NCBI RefSeq assembly: GCF_013035425.1
Contig: NZ_WQHX01000003.1
Location: 625,453-689,452 of the forward strand
DNA: 64,000 nucleotides
Direction: 5' to 3'
Source of the DNA: Ruegeria arenilitoris
GTDB lineage: Bacteria > Pseudomonadota > Alphaproteobacteria > Rhodobacterales > Rhodobacteraceae
Under the pieces are notes generated by a model, which saw only the letters and a program-made list of their open reading frames with translations, did not search any database and had not been told where the DNA came from. Shown in pieces: positions 58,184-64,000 of the stretch. Every line of letters starts with the position of its first letter. The first letter of the stretch is position 1. A program made the position numbers and the translations under genes.

Positions 58184-58606
58184 TCAATCGTCGCGGTGAA
58201 CTTTCTCACGGCGCTCATGACGCTCCTGCGCTTCCAACGTCATGGTCGCGATGGGTCGCGCGTCGAGACGCTTCAACGAAATCGGGTCGCCTGTTTTTTC
58301 ACAGTATCCGTATTCTCCCTCATCGATCCGACGCAATGCTGCATCGATCTTGGCGACCAGCTTGCGCTGGCGATCACGGGTTCGCAATTCCAGCGCGCGA
58401 TCGGTTTCCTCGCTCGCGCGGTCGGCAACGTCCGGAATATTGCGGGTGTTGTCCTGCAGCCCTTCGATCGTGTCGCGGCTGCCCGCCAAAAGTTCATTCT
58501 TCCAATCCAACAGCTTGCGGCGGAAATACTCAAGCTGACGATCATTCATGAAAGGTTCATCTTCTGCCGGACGGTAATCTTCCGGCAGAAAAACTTCCTG
58601 CTTCAT
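58184..58606 (-). CDS. dksA: RNA polymerase-binding factor DksA, single-cysteine form
   Basis: A 140-residue secondary-channel regulator that works with ppGpp. The coiled-coil tip keeps Asp59, Asp62 and Ala64 (IPDVADRASEE). The zinc-finger region has only Cys102; the other three ligand positions are Thr105, Ala120 and Thr123, as in the unusual DksA of Rhodobacter, which is functional without the four-Cys site. The ATG at 58606 follows AAGGAG. A longer frame to 58660 is not family-like. Confidence 0.93.
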   Translation of the reverse strand: MKQEVFLPEDYRPAEDEPFMNDRQLEYFRRKLLDWKNELLAGSRDTIEGLQDNTRNIPDVADRASEETDRALELRTRDRQRKLVAKIDAALRRIDEGEYGYCEKTGDPISLKRLDARPIATMTLEAQERHERREKVHRDD

Positions 58607-58973
58607 ATTGGCTCCTTCGGTATGGCCAGAAACGTCGGTCGCGGTCGTTTCACCTGACATTTGGCACCCCCTTCTGCGCAGCGTTTATCTGACGGACGTA
58701 GGAATGTCACTACACAAACGTAGGACTACCACGTCGTTTCCTAAACCGATCTAATAGTGAGACTTTTATACACAAAAGTCTGTTTTTCTGTGGAATCTAC
58801 GGGGCGTTTTCAAGGCGAACTGAAAACGAAAGAAGAGCAAATCACAGGCGAATCAAATTGTATGCGCGCACAACCTGATCATCAGCGGCAACCCTACGTT
58901 GCGGCCCGCTTGTAAAAGAGACCGTCCAACTGTAACCCAGCAGGCGATAGATGCGAAATCGAATGAGGCACTT
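58607..58973. other. Divergent dksA/moxR intergenic region
   Basis: 367 bp that must hold the promoters of dksA (minus) and moxR (plus). It contains ACGTAGGA twice in tandem around 58695-58726 and a strong palindrome at 58760-58781. No small gene was supported. Confidence 0.5.
58760..58781. promoter_or_regulatory. Palindrome in the dksA/moxR promoter region
   Basis: AGACTTTT (58760-58767) and AAAAGTCT (58774-58781) form a perfect 8-bp inverted repeat with a 6-nt spacer, followed by GTTTTTCTG. On the plus strand it could pass for a weak terminator, but no plus-strand gene precedes it, so an operator is as likely. Confidence 0.4.
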
Positions 58974-59819
58974 ATGACGGCACGTTTCCAAGGCACAGCA
59001 GAATATGTTGCCACCGACGATCTAAACATCGCAGTGAATGCCGCTGTCACGCTGGAACGTCCGTTGCTTGTCAAAGGCGAGCCGGGTACCGGAAAGACTG
59101 AGCTTGCCAAACAGGTGGCCGGCGCACTGGGTTTGAAAATGATCGAATGGAATGTGAAATCCACAACGCGCGCCCAACAAGGCCTTTATGAATATGACGC
59201 CGTCAGCAGATTACGCGACAGTCAGCTGGGTGAAGAACGCGTGCATGACGTTTCGAACTATATCCGCAAAGGCAAGCTGTGGCAGGCTTTTGAAGCGGAA
59301 GAAAAGGTTGTTTTGTTAATCGACGAGATCGACAAGGCCGATATTGAGTTCCCAAACGATCTACTACAAGAACTCGATAAGATGGAGTTTCACGTCTACG
59401 AAACTGGCGACACAGTACAAGCAAAGCACCGCCCAATCGTTATCATTACTTCAAACAACGAAAAGGAACTGCCCGACGCTTTCTTGCGCCGTTGTTTCTT
59501 CCACTACATACGTTTCCCGGACGAGTCGACAATGCGCAGGATCGTCGAAGTTCACCATCCGGGAATCAAGGACGCACTGCTTACTACCGCCCTGACCCAG
59601 TTCTATGAAATTCGTGAGACCCAGGGCCTCAAGAAGAAACCTTCAACTTCAGAGGTGCTGGATTGGCTCAAGCTGCTGCTTGCCGAAGATCTGACGTCCG
59701 AGGACTTGAAACGCGACGGTGTCAACGCGTTGCCGAAATTGCACGGTGCATTGCTGAAGAACGAACAAGACGTGCACCTTTTTGAAAGGCTGGCCTTTAT
59801 GGCCCGCAGCAAGCGGTGA
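58974..59819 (+). CDS. MoxR-family AAA+ ATPase
   Basis: A 281-residue ATPase. Walker A is GEPGTGKT at 35-42, Walker B LLIDEIDKAD near 110, sensor I TSNNEKELPDAFLRRC. MoxR ATPases act as chaperones with VWA-domain partners; one is encoded at 61935-63119 in the same direction. The ATG at 58974 fits family length. Confidence 0.92.
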   Translation: MTARFQGTAEYVATDDLNIAVNAAVTLERPLLVKGEPGTGKTELAKQVAGALGLKMIEWNVKSTTRAQQGLYEYDAVSRLRDSQLGEERVHDVSNYIRKGKLWQAFEAEEKVVLLIDEIDKADIEFPNDLLQELDKMEFHVYETGDTVQAKHRPIVIITSNNEKELPDAFLRRCFFHYIRFPDESTMRRIVEVHHPGIKDALLTTALTQFYEIRETQGLKKKPSTSEVLDWLKLLLAEDLTSEDLKRDGVNALPKLHGALLKNEQDVHLFERLAFMARSKR

Positions 59820-59942
59820 CCACGCAACAATCCGCGTATCAATTCATGAACATGACTTGCGCTGGACCAAACCGAATGTCAGCATCCTAAATTAATTGCT
59901 CCGGCAACGTCGGGGATTTGTTCTGAGTACAGGATTTGCCTT

Positions 59943-60392
59943 TTGCCCGACACACCCTTGATCCGCCCTTTGCGCCCCGAAGATCGCAGTGATTGGGCCG
60001 GGATGTGGCGTGACTATCTGGCATTTTACGAAACGACCGTGCCTGACTCGACTTACGACACGACGTTTTCACGTCTGCTGGGGGATGACCCAAACGACTT
60101 TTCATGCTTTGTGGCCGAGTCCGATGGCAACCTACTGGGATTAACGCATTACCTGTTTCACCGCCATGCGTGGAAAGAAGAAAGCGTTTGCTACCTGCAA
60201 GATTTATACGCACGACCCCAGTCGCGTGGACAAGGTGTTGGTCGTGCGTTGATCGAGGCGGTTTACAAAGAAGCTGACCGGCTAGGCGCTCCAACGGTTT
60301 ATTGGCTTACACAGGAATTCAATCACACCGCGCGGAAACTCTATGATCGCGTTGGCAAACTGACACCATTTATCAAGTATCAAAGATCATGA
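59943..60392 (+). CDS. GNAT-family N-acetyltransferase
   Basis: A 149-residue acetyltransferase. The CoA-binding loop is LYARPQSRGQGVGRALIEAV (about 89-108), followed by WLTQEFNHTARKLYDRVGK, which is typical of GNAT. The likely start is the TTG at 59943, since no ATG is suitably placed. Substrate unknown. It overlaps the DUF2927 gene by 4 nt. Confidence 0.83.
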   Translation: MPDTPLIRPLRPEDRSDWAGMWRDYLAFYETTVPDSTYDTTFSRLLGDDPNDFSCFVAESDGNLLGLTHYLFHRHAWKEESVCYLQDLYARPQSRGQGVGRALIEAVYKEADRLGAPTVYWLTQEFNHTARKLYDRVGKLTPFIKYQRS

Positions 60393-61753
60393 TGCGCTTG
60401 TTCGCAGCATTGGCGACGGCAGCTCTGGCGGGGTGCAGCCAGGTCAGCACAATTGAACCGCCCACCCGGGAAAAAATAGTTGAAGCCGCATTGCCGCCAA
60501 CCCGAACTTTTTCCTCGACGCGGCCAATCCCCCCAGTGCGATCAAACGTGAACATCGCGTCCGACTTCGTTGCGCTGCATTTTGCACTAGAAAGCGGCGC
60601 TGAATTACCAGTATTCACGCGTTTCGATCAGCCAATTACTGTACGTCTGACAGGAACCCCTACGGCGTCAATGCAAACAGATCTTTCACGCCTTCTGTCC
60701 CGATTGCGGCGTGAAGCCGGAATACAAATAGAACAAGTGTCTGAAGGACAGGCCAACATCACAATCGAAGCCGTGAGCCAAAGGCAAATTCGCCGCATTC
60801 TGCCGCAAGCGGCTTGTTTTGTGGTGCCAAACTCCTCCAGCCTCGAAGAATACCGACGCGACCGACGCAAAAACAAAAGCAACTGGACCGAACTGCGTAG
60901 CCGCGAACGGATCGGGGTCTTCATACCCTACGACGTCAGTCCTCAAGAGGTGCGCGATTGTTTGCACGAAGAGGTGGCGCAAGCGTTAGGGCCGTTGAAC
61001 GACCTTTATCATTTGCCGGACTCTGTCTTCAACGATGACAATTTCCACACCATTCTGACCGGCTTCGATATGTTGATCTTACGCGCAACATACTCTCCTG
61101 AACTTCGCAGTGGTATGACTAAAGAACAGGTAACCTCGGCCCTTCCAAACCTATTGCGCAGACTCAACCCAAAAGGCCAAAGCATCCGACCGCAGCCACA
61201 GTCTGACACCCCTAGGGAGTGGATTGATGCGGTTCAACGGGCGCTTGGTCCAGGATCACCTTCGCCCCGCCGTGTCAGATCGGCACAAGAAGCCGCCCGG
61301 ATCGGGCAGAGCAAGGGCTGGACAGATCAACGCCGCGCCTATCCGCATTACCTTATGGGCAGGATGAGTCAGTTTGATGATCCTGAAGGCGCCCGACGGC
61401 AATACGCGATTGCGCTACAATATCTCAACGCGACCCCCGGAACCGAGGTTCATCGCGCTCACATAACAGCCCAGACGGCAGCTTATGCGTTGGCGCAAGG
61501 ACGAGGCCCCGATGCTTTGCCGGAAATAAACCGGGCAATTGACGTTATGACGCAAGCAGAGAACGCAGCATTGCTCGCCACGCTAATGTTGTTGAAATCC
61601 GAAGCACTTCGTCAGGCCGGCCGTTTCGACCAGGCACGTACTGTCAGGCTGGACAGTATCGGGTGGGCAAGGTACGGCTTTGGTTCAGATGTGGTCGTGC
61701 GGTCGGTAACGCAGGAGATCGGCCAGAGCGTATCACGAAATTCAGATGGATGA
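60389..61753 (+). CDS. DUF2927 domain-containing lipoprotein
   Basis: A 454-residue exported lipoprotein. The lipobox LAGC gives Cys16. The DUF2927 domain (about 50-260) contains CLHEEVAQALG, resembling a degenerate zinc-protease helix (HEExxQ at 193-198), then PLNDLYHLPDSVFNDDNFHTILTGFDMLIL. The last 130 residues are helical and TPR-like (ALQYLNATPGTEVH). Function is unknown; enzyme activity would be a guess. It belongs to the MoxR/VWA cluster. Confidence 0.8.
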   Translation: MMRLFAALATAALAGCSQVSTIEPPTREKIVEAALPPTRTFSSTRPIPPVRSNVNIASDFVALHFALESGAELPVFTRFDQPITVRLTGTPTASMQTDLSRLLSRLRREAGIQIEQVSEGQANITIEAVSQRQIRRILPQAACFVVPNSSSLEEYRRDRRKNKSNWTELRSRERIGVFIPYDVSPQEVRDCLHEEVAQALGPLNDLYHLPDSVFNDDNFHTILTGFDMLILRATYSPELRSGMTKEQVTSALPNLLRRLNPKGQSIRPQPQSDTPREWIDAVQRALGPGSPSPRRVRSAQEAARIGQSKGWTDQRRAYPHYLMGRMSQFDDPEGARRQYAIALQYLNATPGTEVHRAHITAQTAAYALAQGRGPDALPEINRAIDVMTQAENAALLATLMLLKSEALRQAGRFDQARTVRLDSIGWARYGFGSDVVVRSVTQEIGQSVSRNSDG

Positions 61754-61759
61754 CGACAA

Positions 61760-61930
61760 ATGCTGGTTGTGTTTGGGTTGGCTGTTGCGGGCGCATTACT
61801 GGGAGTCCGGGCTGCGCGAAAGCGCAATGGTAGCGGCGCGGATATTGCGCAATATGCAGCTGGGTACGGAATCGCCTTTGCATTGATTGGGCTGGTCCTT
61901 TCCCTGGTCATCGCTCGGATGGTGGCCTAG
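61760..61930 (+). CDS. Small membrane protein
   Basis: A 56-residue protein of two hydrophobic segments (about 1-17 and 36-54) joined by a basic loop (RAARKRNG), so probably a hairpin in the inner membrane. It fits exactly between the DUF2927 gene (6 bp) and the VWA gene (4 bp), which supports it as a real member of the operon. Function unknown. Confidence 0.75.
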   Translation: MLVVFGLAVAGALLGVRAARKRNGSGADIAQYAAGYGIAFALIGLVLSLVIARMVA

Positions 61931-61934
61931 CCGG

Positions 61935-63119
61935 ATGTTCCTGCCATTTTTCAAAAATCTTCGGAAGGCTGGCATCCCTGTATCACTAAGGGAATACCTA
62001 ACCTTTCTTGAAGGTATGAAAAAAGGATTAGCCACCTACGATATTGAAGCTTTCTATTACTTGGCCCGGGTTTCTATGGTCAAAGATGAGCGCAACATCG
62101 ACAAGTTTGATCGGGCCTTTTCCGCCAGTTTCGAAGGGTTGTCCGAAATAACATTCGAACAAGTCCTGGATGCCGTCGATATCCCCGCAGAGTGGCTGGC
62201 TAAAATGGCCGAGAAGCACCTTTCAGACGAAGAGAAAGCTGAGATCGAAGCGCTTGGCGGTTTCGAAAAGCTGATGGAAACACTACGCGAACGTTTGAAA
62301 GATCAGCAAGATCGCCATCAAGGCGGCAACAAATGGATAGGGACTGCCGGAACCTCGCCGTTCGGAGCGTATGGCTATAATCCTGAGGGTGTTCGCATCG
62401 GTCAAAAAGCAAGCCGCCACCAGCGTGCTGTCAAAGTTTGGGATAAACGCGAGTTTAAGAATCTGGACGACACAGTTGAATTGGGGACCCGCAACATCAA
62501 AGTAGCCTTGAAACGCCTGCGACGTTGGGCGCGGGAGGGCGCTGCGGAAGAGCTGGATTTGGACGGAACCATTCGCGCGACAGCCGAACATGGATATCTG
62601 GACGTTAAAACCCGCCCTGAACGTCACAACGCTGTCAAAGTACTGCTGTTCCTGGACGTTGGCGGCTCGATGGACCCTCACATCAAAGTGGTGGAAGAGT
62701 TGTTCTCGGCCGCGCGTACCGAGTTCAAACATTTGGAGTACTTCTACTTCCACAACTGTCTGTACGAAGGCGTCTGGCGTGACAACCGCCGCCGGTGGGA
62801 TCACCAGACCGCAACCCAAGAAATTCTGCGAACTTATGGTGGGGACTACAAGTGTATCTTCGTTGGGGATGCGTCGATGAGCCCATATGAGATCGCTTAT
62901 CCCGGTGGGGCCAATGAGCATTGGAATAAAGAAGCTGGGCAGGTTTGGCTGCAGCGCGCACGCGAGCAGTGGAGTTCAAACCTCTGGATAAATCCGGTTC
63001 CGGAAAAATACTGGGAATACACACACTCCATCGCAATGATTCGGGAAATTTTTGATAATCGTATGGTTCCTATGACTTTGGCCGGGCTTGAACAGGGAAT
63101 GCGGGAACTGACGCGATAG
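61935..63119 (+). CDS. VWA domain-containing protein (CoxE-like)
   Basis: A 394-residue protein. The N-terminal 200 residues are helical and charged; the C-terminal half is a von Willebrand A domain. Its metal site reads DVGGS (Asp241-Ser245), a DxGxS variant of MIDAS DxSxS. Such proteins pair with MoxR ATPases; one is encoded at 58974. The ATG at 61935 begins 4 nt after the small membrane protein stop. Confidence 0.88.
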   Translation: MFLPFFKNLRKAGIPVSLREYLTFLEGMKKGLATYDIEAFYYLARVSMVKDERNIDKFDRAFSASFEGLSEITFEQVLDAVDIPAEWLAKMAEKHLSDEEKAEIEALGGFEKLMETLRERLKDQQDRHQGGNKWIGTAGTSPFGAYGYNPEGVRIGQKASRHQRAVKVWDKREFKNLDDTVELGTRNIKVALKRLRRWAREGAAEELDLDGTIRATAEHGYLDVKTRPERHNAVKVLLFLDVGGSMDPHIKVVEELFSAARTEFKHLEYFYFHNCLYEGVWRDNRRRWDHQTATQEILRTYGGDYKCIFVGDASMSPYEIAYPGGANEHWNKEAGQVWLQRAREQWSSNLWINPVPEKYWEYTHSIAMIREIFDNRMVPMTLAGLEQGMRELTR

Positions 63120-63288
63120 GTAGCCTCAGTGCAATTTCACTTAGTTGACTGTATCCAATTTGAAAACAATAAGCCTTCAATGAAAGTATTACCCTCCGCT
63201 GAGGCCACGTTGGAAACCTAGTTTCCGAATTATTGGTTGCTCCTTGAGTTTGATGTTAGGTTGCCGTGGGATGACCTGGGGGAAGAAC

Positions 63289-64000
63289 ATGACGCGCAAA
63301 AACATCCGCACCACTTTCACGTCGCTTCTGACAGCCACTTCGATATGTCTTACGTACGGAACGGTTGCCAGCTTCACACTTTCTCCAGACGCTGCATACG
63401 CCAAAAGCGAAAAAGGAAAAAGCAACGGAGGGGGCAACGGAAACGCTGGCAAAGGCAATTCCGGCAAAGGCAACTCCGGTAAAGGGAAATCCGGCAAGGG
63501 CAATTCTGGCAAAGGCAATTCTGATAAAGGCCAGTCTGGTGGGGGCAAGTCCGCCAAGGGCAAATCTGACAATTCCAAAGGTTTGCAGGCCTTATTTAAC
63601 GGATCCGGAAATTCCAAAAACCAAGGGAAGCGCAAAACAAAGTCTAATGGACAAGGTGGCTTTAAATTCCTCAGTGGTCGAAATGCTACTAAACAGAATT
63701 CCAACGGCAATAGTGGCAAGCCCAAAAAGGCAAACGAATCGGCATTTGCTAAAATTGGCAAAGAGTTCAAGCGGGACGTAGAAGAGCTGTTTGGCAAGAA
63801 GCCTACCCGGTCAGCCAAGCGAAACTCAAATCGTGCCTACCGAACGGCTTCTGTTGCACCGATCGAGCGTTCTCCGCGACCGGTTCTCCGCAAGCCTGTC
63901 GATGATCCCGTTGCAACTTCTGACAGACATCAAAATCACAGATACCGCGATCCGCTTGTTGCGGCGATCACGGATCCGTACGGGTCGGACAAGCTTCGGA
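63289..64000 (+). CDS. Secreted GKGNS-repeat protein (partial, runs off the window)
   Basis: An open frame of 237 codons with no stop before the window ends. GGGGGAAG precedes the ATG. Residues 1-39 form a signal peptide-like segment (cleavage near AYA). Then a run of pentapeptide-like GKGNS/GKGKS units covers about 54-92. The rest is basic and rich in Ser, Asn, Lys and Arg, with a short helix (AFAKIGKEFKRDVEELFG). No family recognised. It echoes the exported repeat protein at 38360. Confidence 0.65.
   Translation, partial: MTRKNIRTTFTSLLTATSICLTYGTVASFTLSPDAAYAKSEKGKSNGGGNGNAGKGNSGKGNSGKGKSGKGNSGKGNSDKGQSGGGKSAKGKSDNSKGLQALFNGSGNSKNQGKRKTKSNGQGGFKFLSGRNATKQNSNGNSGKPKKANESAFAKIGKEFKRDVEELFGKKPTRSAKRNSNRAYRTASVAPIERSPRPVLRKPVDDPVATSDRHQNHRYRDPLVAAITDPYGSDKLR

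Noticed and set aside
63365..63781. 138-codon frame over the GKGNS repeat
   Set aside because: A shifted frame of the repeat DNA; the frame starting at 63289 has a signal peptide and ribosome binding site.
63189..63818. 209-codon proline/leucine-rich minus-strand frame
   Set aside because: Antisense shadow of the GKGNS repeat; the regular LPLPE pattern reflects reverse-complemented Gly-Lys codons.

Overview
The window looks like a chromosomal segment of a marine alphaproteobacterium of the Rhodobacteraceae (Roseobacter group). The evidence is gene order and protein families: dgt-argS-SPOR-nagZ-scpA-scpB, bamE/olsB divergent from yceD-rpmF-plsX-fabH-ihfA-merR-tRNA-Pro, lptG-lptD-surA-pdxA-rsmA, prfA-prmC, DUF4167, DUF2927, a DksA with only one of four zinc cysteines, and a Fur/Mur-type regulator near eno. 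Most of the window is dense core genome with overlapping starts and stops. No CRISPR array, rRNA, integrase, intact insertion sequence or prophage was seen.

Layout. 0-5.7 kb: EamA transporter, a fatty acid desaturase coupled to a DUF2061 membrane protein and divergent from an XRE regulator, a GlxA-type AraC regulator and a Tas-like aldo/keto reductase. 5.7-14.3 kb: holC and pepA on the minus strand, divergent from an outer-membrane biogenesis run (lptG, lptD, surA) that continues into pdxA and rsmA. lptF, normally just before lptG, is not at this locus. 14.3-17.7 kb: DUF4167, prmC, prfA, and two small exported proteins. 17.7-22.5 kb: two different ureohydrolases (guanidinobutyrase-like and agmatinase), mazG, a nucleoside hydrolase, a GNAT enzyme and a small lipoprotein. 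22.6-30.8 kb: eno with a clear terminator, a DMT exporter, a Fur-family regulator, an EEP-family hydrolase, selO, a DUF985 cupin, a second desaturase, and anmK.

30.8-37.0 kb is the one clearly accessory region. It separates anmK from tyrS, which are normally close neighbours. It holds an orphan zinc-ribbon protein, an alpha/beta hydrolase divergent from a TetR regulator, an MFS transporter, degenerate direct repeats, an orphan terminator and a decayed reading frame. This looks like an acquired and partly eroded efflux/hydrolysis cassette.

37.0-58.7 kb is core again: tyrS, a secreted Gly/Asp/Lys repeat protein, an HSD10-like dehydrogenase, uup, ornithine-lipid synthesis (olsB), bamE, the fatty-acid/phospholipid start genes, tRNA-Pro(GGG), a two-domain dCTP deaminase, condensin subunits, nagZ, argS, dgt, erpA, xth, a flavin monooxygenase and dksA. 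58.9-64 kb is a MoxR/VWA cluster (MoxR ATPase, GNAT, DUF2927 lipoprotein, a 56-residue membrane protein, VWA protein). The window ends inside a secreted GKGNS-repeat protein.

No dramatic new system is proven. The best leads are the anmK-tyrS island, the structured leader before the agmatinase gene, the two exported glycine/lysine-repeat proteins and the missing lptF.
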